A stretch of 43,481 nucleotides of DNA from CAZPLZ01 sp964587525 (lineage in GTDB: Bacteria; Oederibacteriota; CAKKQC01): contig CAZPLZ010000002.1 of NCBI GenBank assembly GCA_964587525.1, forward strand, positions 1 to 43,481, read 5' to 3'. This document shows, one piece after another, positions 23,805 through 31,080 of the stretch. The notes under the pieces are model-generated. The model was not told where the DNA came from, searched no databases, and worked only from the letters and a program-made list of their open reading frames with translations. How positions within the stretch are numbered: the first letter of the stretch is position 1; the number at the start of each line of letters is the position of its first letter. Position numbers and translations under genes: made by a program.

Positions 23805-25217
23805 TCTAAGCTTCTCGAACCCGTCTAAGACCACGATCATGGCTCGGCAGTCGTCTTCGTTGTACCGAATCACCTTGTCCAGGCCGGCGACGTTCTCTCC
23901 GTTCGAAGCCTGCTTGTACCAGATCATGGCACTCTTCATAGCGTCGACTTCCGAGGCATCCTGGCTCCACTCGAAGCCGAAGTAGGGCGCGACAACTTTT
24001 ATGCTCCATCCAGGAGTCGGCAATACGTAGGCCGCCTGGGCAAACACGCTCAAATCCCTCAACTGCGGCAGAATCAAGCTGTCGTACTCGGCCTGAAGGC
24101 CGTTCCGCTCACAGGCGCTCTTGAGTTCCGTTTTCTCGTAACCGAACCAGTGGTACAGGCAGTACGCGTCCCCTTGACCGCCTAGGTAGCCAAGAAACTC
24201 CACTAGGATGGCCTTCTCGTCAGCAGGGGTCTTCGCCAGGAACGGCTTGTACGAACCTGTACCTGCTTTGCTCCGAGGAATCAGACCTATGAGATAAATG
24301 CAGTTCCACGCGGAATCATCCTGGAACAGCTCTCCAGTTCCTTCCAGGTCAAGGAATATCTCCACCGCCGGGCGTGGTTCCGGAAGCTTCCATTCACCGA
24401 CCTTCACCGGCCGCTTGGAAAGCTGGGCCTTCACGGAATTGACGATCTGCGGGACCTTCTTGGGACCCAAGCCTTTGATCGTCCTTAACGCCTCAGGTGT
24501 CATCTTTGCAAGATCACGTAGGGTGTGAACGCCCATGGAGTGGAACTTGGTGGCATGGCCGAGCCCAACGTTCCAAGCGAGCGTTACGTCCTGTCGCTCC
24601 TTCACCGTCTTGTTCTGGAGAGTTCTCCAGCGGGACCGGCAATTGTAGACAGGATAGGGAGGGTCCTTGCGGGCGAGGATGGCTCTGGCGCAACGAACAG
24701 CTTCCTCCACCTCGCTCTCGTCATACGGAATCGGGAATTCCTCATTTCGACGCGATACTACCCGACACTCGCATTCTGTCTCATACGCTTTTCTCAGCAG
24801 ATGGGCGTAAACAAGTGCCTGAATCTTATGGGTCTCTTCCAGTGTTCCAGCCAGCTTGTATTCCTCGACTATGCACGTGTTCGGGCCATGGACCTGGATC
24901 ACGTCAGGTCGGCCGTATAGCCCGATCTTGCCCACCGACAGAGCACCGCCATATATCACCACGCTATCCTGCTTCATCAGCTCGGCTGTCCGTTTGGCCG
25001 CTGTCTCGAACGGTTCATCCTTGAGATCGACAAAGCTCGCATGCCGCTTCGTAAGGAGCTCCTTCTCAACCCGTAAGCCCTGTTCCTTCAGAAAAACGTC
25101 GTATTCGTCCTCAGGATCCTTGAGCTTCGGATCGCCGTGACAGTCGTACCACAGCCCAAACGGATCTGACTTGGCCAGTGCGACATCCGAAGCCGATAAA
25201 GAAAGATTGTCACTCAT
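23802..25217 (-). CDS. TM0106-family RecB-like nuclease with HhH and RNase H-like domains
   Basis: 471 residues from ATG at 25217. The N-terminal third is a PD-(D/E)XK nuclease: GRPDVI with D105, then EEYK with E119 and K121, followed by a conserved QALVYAHLLRKAY helix. Near 225-268 is a helix-hairpin-helix (MGVHTLRDLAKMTPE, GLGPKKV). The C-terminal part is an RNase H/DnaQ-like domain beginning at FLDLEGTG (D290, E292) and ending near NEDDCRAM. This layout matches the TM0106/YprB-like family. It probably acts as a DNA- or RNA-processing nuclease. The family is linked to defence and recombination contexts, but no activity has been shown for this protein. It is convergent with the helical-protein gene. 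A second copy of this architecture lies at 41847-43337. Confidence 0.85.
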   Translation of the reverse strand: MSDNLSLSASDVALAKSDPFGLWYDCHGDPKLKDPEDEYDVFLKEQGLRVEKELLTKRHASFVDLKDEPFETAAKRTAELMKQDSVVIYGGALSVGKIGLYGRPDVIQVHGPNTCIVEEYKLAGTLEETHKIQALVYAHLLRKAYETECECRVVSRRNEEFPIPYDESEVEEAVRCARAILARKDPPYPVYNCRSRWRTLQNKTVKERQDVTLAWNVGLGHATKFHSMGVHTLRDLAKMTPEALRTIKGLGPKKVPQIVNSVKAQLSKRPVKVGEWKLPEPRPAVEIFLDLEGTGELFQDDSAWNCIYLIGLIPRSKAGTGSYKPFLAKTPADEKAILVEFLGYLGGQGDAYCLYHWFGYEKTELKSACERNGLQAEYDSLILPQLRDLSVFAQAAYVLPTPGWSIKVVAPYFGFEWSQDASEVDAMKSAMIWYKQASNGENVAGLDKVIRYNEDDCRAMIVVLDGFEKLR

Positions 25218-25329
25218 CTGAAACGCAAGACCATAGCATCACCGTGTTACAAGGTAGAATGCACTCAAGACGGCAACCGACGTAACTCCAGGGCACGCAA
25301 TTTGTTTCCCTCGGGATCGCCGAGGAACG

Positions 25330-25361
25330 GAATGAGGGACATTGATGACAATAGAACATTC
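25330..25361 (+). repeat. R1 dispersed repeat, copy 3 (diverged)
   Basis: AATGAGGGACATTGATGACA, then ATAGAACATTC. It pairs best with 9296-9327. It lies in the 292-base spacer 25218-25509, which otherwise holds R3 and no gene that I can support. Confidence 0.5.
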
Positions 25362-25416
25362 GATAGTTTCAACCTTGGCTTATTCAATCAGACGACAGCT
25401 CCCTTCCGACCTAACG

Positions 25417-25448
25417 AGAATGTGATAATTTCATAACAGGTACCTTCC
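25417..25448 (+). repeat. R3 dispersed repeat, copy 2
   Basis: GAATGTGATA followed by ATTTCATAACAGGTAC, matching 23772-23804 except for one short internal difference. Confidence 0.6.
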
Positions 25449-25509
25449 TCTAGAGACTCACCATTACGCTGTGGCCTGCAAAAGCACAGAACCCAGACCA
25501 TTTGCATCC

Positions 25510-26277
25510 TTAGTTGGCCAAAAATGCGATATTGTCCTCGCGCCTCGACCAGGGAATCGATGAAACATCGTACGCCTCCAGGGCCTCAAGCACATCCCCG
25601 CCGATTTCCCGATCATAGTCGTTGAGAAAAGCAAACGCCTTTGAACCTTCTTCCCTAGCTTCACGCGTATCTTGGAGAACAAACAGGTAATGGCTGATTG
25701 TATTCTTGCTGGGAGCATTGATCGCCTGCCCGATTCGCTCCGGCTGCGCTTTCGAGCGGGGAATCAGGAAATTAACCGCGTGATCGAAACCGGTCTTCCC
25801 GGATAGCTTCACCATAGGGCTGTAGCGCACCTCGTTGGCATCAAGGAATGAACGAACATCCTCCAGGAACAACGACTCAACTCTCGGTTGAGAAAGAACG
25901 AACATGTCGTTGATCGCCAGCATGGCCTGAAGCAGTTGATGTATCCGTTGCCCGAGGTTCTTTGGTGAAGCTTCCACCTCAAGTCTTTCTTCTCGACGGT
26001 GAACCCCCAAGCCGTTCAGGATTTCATTCAGAAGAGACTTCCTGCGCTCACTGATGAGATTCACCCCGCTCATCTTCAAGTCGGCAAAGATGGCGCCGTC
26101 GTCCGTCAGGAGGATCTTCCCATTCTGTTGTGAGGCGTATATCTGCAGGTGATCGTTGTGCCTGTCAAGAAACGGAGTCGTTAGTTCGCACGCCCGTCCG
26201 ATCCGCTCAACCGACAAGCCCCGCCTGAGCCAATCCAGGTACGAATCAACGAGATGGTCACACTCTTCGCGGGTCAT
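25510..26277 (-). CDS. DUF1828/DUF1829-type protein
   Basis: 255 residues from ATG at 26277. The N-terminal region has ILLTDDGAIFADLKMSGVNL (residues 55-74), the recognisable phrase of DUF1828, and the C-terminal half (LIPRSKAQPERIGQAINAP... SHYLFVLQDTREA) fits DUF1829. The pair of domains is commonly found together in small proteins of accessory regions. Biochemical function is not established; I recall them as plausible toxin or nuclease-related. The gene overlaps the upstream gene by four bases (ATGA), so the two are translationally coupled. No signal peptide or membrane segment is seen. The region is not as AT-rich as the channel locus. Confidence 0.8.
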   Translation of the reverse strand: MTREECDHLVDSYLDWLRRGLSVERIGRACELTTPFLDRHNDHLQIYASQQNGKILLTDDGAIFADLKMSGVNLISERRKSLLNEILNGLGVHRREERLEVEASPKNLGQRIHQLLQAMLAINDMFVLSQPRVESLFLEDVRSFLDANEVRYSPMVKLSGKTGFDHAVNFLIPRSKAQPERIGQAINAPSKNTISHYLFVLQDTREAREEGSKAFAFLNDYDREIGGDVLEALEAYDVSSIPWSRREDNIAFLAN

Positions 26278-26717
26278 ACCAGCGTCAACACAAGGGATGG
26301 TGGGTCGCCTATGTGGGTAACTCGACAGAAACCCGCAAAGACGCGATTCGGATTTTCAGGATCGGGAAACAGATCCTTGTCGAGAGGCTGAGCCCATTTG
26401 TCTCCGAAACCCTCCCTATAGAAGTGAACGTGCGTGCCCGCCAACGTCCTGCCGTCAGGATTGGTATGCGGTGCCCCATCCAGTTCAAGGCGGGCCAGGA
26501 TGACCGTTTTGTGGGCGCGATTCTGCATCATAACCTTCGACAGCCTGATGCCACCCCGGTAAAGGTCAAGGATGAACTGCTCCCTTCCTCGATCACCTTG
26601 AAGATCGTGCGACTGGGAGTGGCCGGGGACCATCTCGATTAAGGCAGGCTTCTCTACGAATGATTTATCCATCAGTAGCAACCTGTCAGCCTCGGCTTGA
26701 GTGAGTTCAGATTCCAT
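26274..26717 (-). CDS. DUF6978-like small protein
   Basis: 147 residues from ATG at 26717. The N-terminus ELTQAEADRLLLMDK and a central HKTVILARLELDGAPHTNPDG / AGTHVHFYREGFGDKWA core fit the DUF6978 family as I remember it. The protein is mixed alpha/beta, soluble and without catalytic motifs that I recognise. Its last four bases are shared with the start of the DUF1828/DUF1829 gene. A two-gene unit of this kind, in a nuclease-rich island, could be a toxin-antitoxin or defence pair; that is inference from organisation alone. Confidence 0.65.
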   Translation of the reverse strand: MESELTQAEADRLLLMDKSFVEKPALIEMVPGHSQSHDLQGDRGREQFILDLYRGGIRLSKVMMQNRAHKTVILARLELDGAPHTNPDGRTLAGTHVHFYREGFGDKWAQPLDKDLFPDPENPNRVFAGFCRVTHIGDPPSLVLTLV

Positions 26718-26868
26718 TAGACATAGTCTATCTCAAATTCCGGTAGCCTCTCATGCCCAGGAGTTTCAAAGCCTTTCGCAAGTGCGGATATAGCGTTTTC
26801 GAGCAGCAAGAAGCAATTCGTCGAGGCCAGCACGTCACCGAATTCAACCTTATGATTTCTAATCCCAC

Positions 26869-26880
26869 AGGGTCAGGTCT
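26869..26880 (+). repeat. R5 short repeat, reverse-oriented copy
   Basis: AGGGTCAGGTCT, the reverse complement of the motif at 6537-6550 and 14071-14085. Unlike those, it does not overlap a coding region. Confidence 0.45.
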
Positions 26881-26936
26881 GCAGAAATAAGCTCCGATTC
26901 TTCAACCTGACAGGTCAAGCCTCGCCCCGTTGCGAG

Positions 26937-26983
26937 GAAAACTCCTCGTCCAAGAAATATGAATAATTAACCATGTCCCCTCC
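26937..26983 (+). repeat. R4 dispersed repeat, copy 2
   Basis: AAAACTCCTCGTCCAAGAAA, then TATGAATAATTAACC and ATGTCCCC. Same order and spacing as 13374-13418. Confidence 0.5.
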
Positions 26984-27147
26984 CACCCTAGACCAGGTAG
27001 TTTTCGGCAAGGAATCGGCAAGAAAGAAATCTCCTCCCCGGACGAAGCGCTAGTTAGCTGAAGAACCTTCAGGTATCTGGCCGCCGGGCATCCATGTAAT
27101 CCTACATAGTGTTCCCGAACGCCGCACTGTAGTATCCTAAACGCATT

Positions 27148-27357
27148 ATGAGTAATCGAAGTACCGCTGCGCTCGTGAAGAACCTCCGTCGGCAACTCAG
27201 GTTAACCCAGGAGCAGTTTGCCCATAGGGTCGGCGTCACCTACAGCACCGTGAACCACTGGGAGAACGGGAAGCGGACGCCGCTCCCCTTCCTGGTCCGA
27301 CGCCTGCTGGAATTGAAGCGGAAGCTCGACCGCAAGAGTGAAAAGAGAAAGGGATGA
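27148..27357 (+). CDS. XRE-family helix-turn-helix regulator
   Basis: 69 residues with a single HTH_3 domain: LVKNLRRQLRLTQEQFAHRV, then GVTYSTVNHWENGKRTP with the recognition helix. The length is that of a bare Cro/C1-type DNA-binding domain with a short basic tail (KRKLDRKSEKRKG). It is the first gene of a plus-strand run that goes on to RadC, a UvrD-nuclease fusion and a type III-like Mod and Res. A controller role, like the C proteins of restriction systems, is a reasonable inference. Its stop lies within the RadC gene if that gene uses its GTG start. No obvious operator repeat was seen next to its own ATG. Confidence 0.87.
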   Translation: MSNRSTAALVKNLRRQLRLTQEQFAHRVGVTYSTVNHWENGKRTPLPFLVRRLLELKRKLDRKSEKRKG

Positions 27358-28078
27358 ACCAACAAGGAACGAGCTCTCCGTTCAAATAATGAACGGCATG
27401 AAGAAAGGACCGCACTACCTCAAGCATAGAAAGCGCCTTAGGGACCGATTCCTCAGATACGGCCTTGACTCCTTCGCGGACTACGAGGCCGTTGAACTTC
27501 TTCTCACCCTTGCCATCCCTCGAAAGGACGTGAAGGAGCAGGCGAAGCGATCGATCGAACGCTTCGGATCGTTTCGTGGTGTCTTGGATGCATCCGTTGA
27601 AGAACTGCGAGAAGTGGAAGGCCTCGGGAATGTAGCGCCAATCGCACTTCACGTTGTCCGAGAAGCCGCCACCCGTTACCTGCGACAGAAAAGTCAGACA
27701 TCGTTCTCACTCGAGCGGCCGGAGACCCTCTTTGACTACTGCCGGAGTAGCTTGGGGGCACTCTCTTACGAAGCCTTCCGCGTCATCTATCTCGATAGCG
27801 CCTGTAAGATTCTTGGAGACGACCTAATCGAGGAGGGCACAGTGGATCGTGCTGCGGTGTACCCTCGGAGGGTAATGGACGCTGCCCTCCGCAAGAAGGC
27901 GGCGGTTCTTGCTTTCACGCACAACCATCCAAACGGCGACGTCAGACCTACCGAGCAGGACAAGGTACTTACACGTGCACTCGTTCTCGCAGCGACCACA
28001 CTCCAGATCAAGGTTCTCGACCACGTCATCGTGTCCAAGGATACAGTGTTCAGCTTTCGTCAGGAAGGATTGCTCTGA
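27338..28078 (+). CDS. RadC/JAB-domain protein
   Basis: 246 residues if the GTG at 27338 is used, overlapping the XRE gene by 20 bases; ATG at 27389 or 27398 would remove 17 or 20 residues and is equally likely, since none has a clear ribosome-binding site. Residues 25-115 are the RadC N-terminal helical region with a helix-hairpin-helix (VEGLGNVAP). Residues 125-246 are the JAB/MPN metalloprotease-like fold, with the JAMM motif HNHPNGDVRPTEQD at 195-208 (H195, H197, D208). RadC proteins are frequent in defence and mobile islands. Despite the name, a repair role is not established. The stop overlaps the next start by one base (TGATG). Confidence 0.9.
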   Translation: MKRERDEPTRNELSVQIMNGMKKGPHYLKHRKRLRDRFLRYGLDSFADYEAVELLLTLAIPRKDVKEQAKRSIERFGSFRGVLDASVEELREVEGLGNVAPIALHVVREAATRYLRQKSQTSFSLERPETLFDYCRSSLGALSYEAFRVIYLDSACKILGDDLIEEGTVDRAAVYPRRVMDAALRKKAAVLAFTHNHPNGDVRPTEQDKVLTRALVLAATTLQIKVLDHVIVSKDTVFSFRQEGLL

Positions 28079-30993
28079 TGGAAGTGGCCGAGGCGATCCG
28101 CCGGGCCTACCCTGATCTCAATAGCGCCCAACTTGAGGCCGCCGCTCATGTTGATGGGCCGATGCTGATCATCGCCGGTCCTGGCTCCGGAAAAACATTG
28201 ACCCTCATTGTGAGGGCCATGCAGCTACTGCTGACCGGCCAGGCAGAGCCCCGGCAACTTCTCCTCTGCACGTTTACCGAGAAAGCCGCCTTCGAGATGC
28301 GCGACCGGCTCGCCGCTGCCGCAAGCAAGGTAGGCTATGCCGGTGATCTCTCGGAGCTGACTGTCTCGACCATTCATAGCCTGTGTAACCGGATTCTCAC
28401 GCAGCACCGGCACCGGACCCAGCTGGGTCACAACTACGAAACGCTAGACGAGCTGACTCAACTGTTGTTCATATTCGAGCACTTCGACGAAATCATCGGA
28501 TTGCCGGAAAACGACCTCTTCCTCGGTCGCTGGAAGACACGTTGGACAGCAATCGAAGGCGCGCGGGGCTACTTCGACAAGATCACGGAGGAGCTTGTGG
28601 ACCCGCAGCAAGTGGTTGCGGCGGCCGACCCATCCCTTGCTGCGATCGGCAAGGCATACCTCGCGTATGAGGAAGCGCTCTTCAGCGCGAACCGCGTGGA
28701 TTTCGCCCACCTGCAACGGCTTGTGTACGACCTCCTCCAGGACCCAGCCAACGCTGAGGCGATCCGGCGGGACATCCGGCATGTCCTGGTCGATGAGTAC
28801 CAGGACACCAACTATGTCCAAGAGAAGCTGTTCCTCAAACTGACCGAGAAGACGCAAAACCTATGCGTCGTAGGCGACGAGGACCAGAGCCTCTACCGTT
28901 TCCGCGGCGCCACGGTGCGGAACATCCTGGAGTTCCCGCAGCGGATGCCCGGCTGCAAAGTAGTCAAACTCACGATCAACTACCGCTCCCACCGTGCCAT
29001 CGTCAAGCGCTACGACCGTTGGATGGCCGCCGCGGACTGGTCCAACCCGGCCGGGCCAGCCTTTCGATACGACAAAACGATCCAGGCCGACATGGACGCG
29101 ATCCACCCTGACTACCCAGCCGTGCTTGCGGTCTGGGGTCGCAACCGGCGTGACGAGGCAACGCGCTTCGCCGACATCGTGGCATTTCTCAAAAAGAACG
29201 AAGTGATCGAAGACTACAGCCAAGTAGCGCTTCTCCTACACAGTGTGCAACAGGACCACAGCGGGCCGTACCTCACGGCGCTCGAGGAACGCGGGATTCC
29301 TGCGTTCTGCCCTCGTGCGCGGGCCTACTTCGAGAACGGCGAAATTCGTGATCTGGTGGCCTGTTTCGCCTTGCTCTTCGGCTGGCACGGCGCCAAGCGC
29401 GGCGATGTGGCCGGAGCTGTGGCGGAGCTCGCGGCCTACGTGGATCAGGCGCTTGTGGAGCTGGGACGCCGGTTCGGCGCATCCGACCCGCTCGCCCAAG
29501 CGCTTCAAAAGTGGATCGCCGAGATCGATGCCCTCAACGAGAATGAGGCGCTGGACCTGCGCCCTGCGGACTACTTTTACCAGCTCCTTGCGCTCGAGCC
29601 GTTCGCAAGCACGGTCAAGAACGAAAACGCGGCACGCAACCTCGCGATTTTCTCGCAGCTGCTGAACGTCTTCCAAAGTTACTACCACTACACCGTCGTC
29701 ACGCATCGAAACCGCAACATCATCCGCCTGTACCTTTTCAACAGTTTCCTGCGCTTGCTCTATGACGGCGGCATCAACGAGTATGAGGACCCGGACCAGC
29801 CCTTCCCCAGGGGGCACGTTCAAGTAATGACGATCCACCAGGCCAAAGGACTTGAGTTCCCGGTCGTCATTGCTGGTTCGCTTAGTGCACAGCTCTCGAG
29901 CCCCAAGCGGATCGATTTTGACCTCGGACCCTTCTACCATCGGCCGTCTTTTGAGCCCGAGAAGCGCATCACGCTTTTTGACCGGATGCGTCTTCACTAC
30001 GTCGCCTTCTCGCGAGCGCAGAAGGTACTGGTCCTCACAGCGCATGAGACACCGAAGGATCACTTCGCAACGATCTGGCAGGGCCTCCCGCAGTGGCCCT
30101 ACGTGCAGAAGGAGCTACTCGCCGCCCAGCACTTTGCCCTACACAAGCGGATGCCGGTCAAGAGGACATACAGTTTCACGGGCGATCTCAAGATCTACGA
30201 GACCTGCCCACGACAGTATCAATTCTTCCGTGAGTACGACTTCACGCCCTCACGCTCCGCGGTGATCTTCTTTGGCCTCCTGGTTCATCAGACCATCGAG
30301 GAGATCCATCGCATTGCGCTCGACGGCCGACTCGATCAACTTGATGAGCGGCGCGTTCGTGCGCTCTTCGACCGGACCTTTCAATTCCTGTGCCTTAGCG
30401 ATGTTCGGCCCATTGACGAACGGGCTCGTCAGGCCGCCTTCAGGCAGGTGCTGAATTACTTCCGGCAGAACCGTGATGAAATGCGCCGCGTGATCCAGAC
30501 TGAAGTAGATGTGTCAATCGAGAAGGATAGCTACATCCTCGCCGGGAAGGTGGACCTACTTCTCGGCGGCGATGGCAAGCTTGAGCTCCTGGACTTCAAG
30601 ACCTCACCACGCCCCAAGGAGAGTCCGGCGCTGCTCACGGCGTACGAGAGGCAGCTCTGCACCTACGCGCATGTCCTGGAGCGCCGGCACAGGCGCCACG
30701 TGGAACGGCTGCTCCTTTACTGGACCTCGGAGCCGCGCAAGGAGGATGCGCTCATGGTTCTCCCGTACGAGCCGTGGCGTGCCGAGGAGGCGGGCCGCCA
30801 TTTCGACGAGACCGTTCGGCGCATCCAGGCGCGGGAGTTTAGCGTGAGCCAGCCGCCCGAACCGGCGATCTGCAAGGAGTGCGACATGCGCTCCTACTGC
30901 GTGGCAGACGGAACGTTGCCCGCGGGCGCAGTCGGTCCGGACTCGAAAGCGGAGGCCTTCCTAGTATCTTCCGAGCGGGAGATCGTGATGTGA
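28078..30993 (+). CDS. UvrD/Rep helicase fused to a Cas4/AddB-like Fe-S nuclease
   Basis: 971 residues. The helicase has motif I AGPGSGKT (33-40), CTFTEKAA, motif II DEYQDTN (239-245), GDEDQSLYRFRGA, NYRSH and QVMTIHQAKGLEFPVV plus YVAFSRAQ near the end of the second core domain. From about residue 700 comes a RecB-like nuclease: a cysteine in TCPRQYQ near 709, AGKVDLLL near 821 and LELLDFKT near 835-842 with the D and K of the active site, then CKEC...C at 932, 935 and 941. The four cysteines match the Fe-S cluster of AddB/Cas4 nucleases. It should unwind and degrade DNA ends. There is no separate AddB partner. It starts with a one-base overlap on RadC and precedes the methylase by 87 bases. 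Confidence 0.92.
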   Translation: MEVAEAIRRAYPDLNSAQLEAAAHVDGPMLIIAGPGSGKTLTLIVRAMQLLLTGQAEPRQLLLCTFTEKAAFEMRDRLAAAASKVGYAGDLSELTVSTIHSLCNRILTQHRHRTQLGHNYETLDELTQLLFIFEHFDEIIGLPENDLFLGRWKTRWTAIEGARGYFDKITEELVDPQQVVAAADPSLAAIGKAYLAYEEALFSANRVDFAHLQRLVYDLLQDPANAEAIRRDIRHVLVDEYQDTNYVQEKLFLKLTEKTQNLCVVGDEDQSLYRFRGATVRNILEFPQRMPGCKVVKLTINYRSHRAIVKRYDRWMAAADWSNPAGPAFRYDKTIQADMDAIHPDYPAVLAVWGRNRRDEATRFADIVAFLKKNEVIEDYSQVALLLHSVQQDHSGPYLTALEERGIPAFCPRARAYFENGEIRDLVACFALLFGWHGAKRGDVAGAVAELAAYVDQALVELGRRFGASDPLAQALQKWIAEIDALNENEALDLRPADYFYQLLALEPFASTVKNENAARNLAIFSQLLNVFQSYYHYTVVTHRNRNIIRLYLFNSFLRLLYDGGINEYEDPDQPFPRGHVQVMTIHQAKGLEFPVVIAGSLSAQLSSPKRIDFDLGPFYHRPSFEPEKRITLFDRMRLHYVAFSRAQKVLVLTAHETPKDHFATIWQGLPQWPYVQKELLAAQHFALHKRMPVKRTYSFTGDLKIYETCPRQYQFFREYDFTPSRSAVIFFGLLVHQTIEEIHRIALDGRLDQLDERRVRALFDRTFQFLCLSDVRPIDERARQAAFRQVLNYFRQNRDEMRRVIQTEVDVSIEKDSYILAGKVDLLLGGDGKLELLDFKTSPRPKESPALLTAYERQLCTYAHVLERRHRRHVERLLLYWTSEPRKEDALMVLPYEPWRAEEAGRHFDETVRRIQAREFSVSQPPEPAICKECDMRSYCVADGTLPAGAVGPDSKAEAFLVSSEREIVM

Positions 30994-31070
30994 GTATCGG
31001 GCGTGGCCTGGTGACTGAAGTGGGCCGCGGCCCACAAGGCCCGAAAGGCAAGGCTTACTTTATAGAGTAG
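30990..31070 (+). CDS. Possible 26-codon mini-gene between the helicase and the methylase
   Basis: GTG at 30990 overlaps the helicase stop (ATGTGA); the frame ends at TAG 31068-31070 and gives SIGRGLVTEVGRGP followed by QGPKGKAYFIE. The codons look orderly, but the length and the palindrome inside it make a chance reading possible. A leader peptide is one option. Confidence 0.2.
   Translation: MSIGRGLVTEVGRGPQGPKGKAYFIE
31021..31034. promoter_or_regulatory. 14-base perfect palindrome TGGGCCGCGGCCCA
   Basis: Lies in the 87-base gap before the Mod gene. It could be an operator or a strong RNA hairpin. No T-tract follows, so a simple terminator is unlikely. Confidence 0.4.
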
Positions 31071-31080
31071 GAGGCGAAGC

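Larger units (their letters stand above)
26718..27147. other. 430-base spacer with repeats and small hairpins
   Basis: No gene that I can support. It holds R5 in reverse orientation (26869-26880), a GTCAGGT...ACCTGAC inverted pair around it, a CCTCG...CGAGG hairpin near 26920-26936 and the second R4 copy (26937-26983). The right end should hold the promoter of the XRE gene. Confidence 0.6.

Noticed and set aside
26718..27147. tRNA or small RNA gene in the 430-base spacer
   Set aside because: Hairpins are present, but no tRNA arms or known RNA family pattern could be found.
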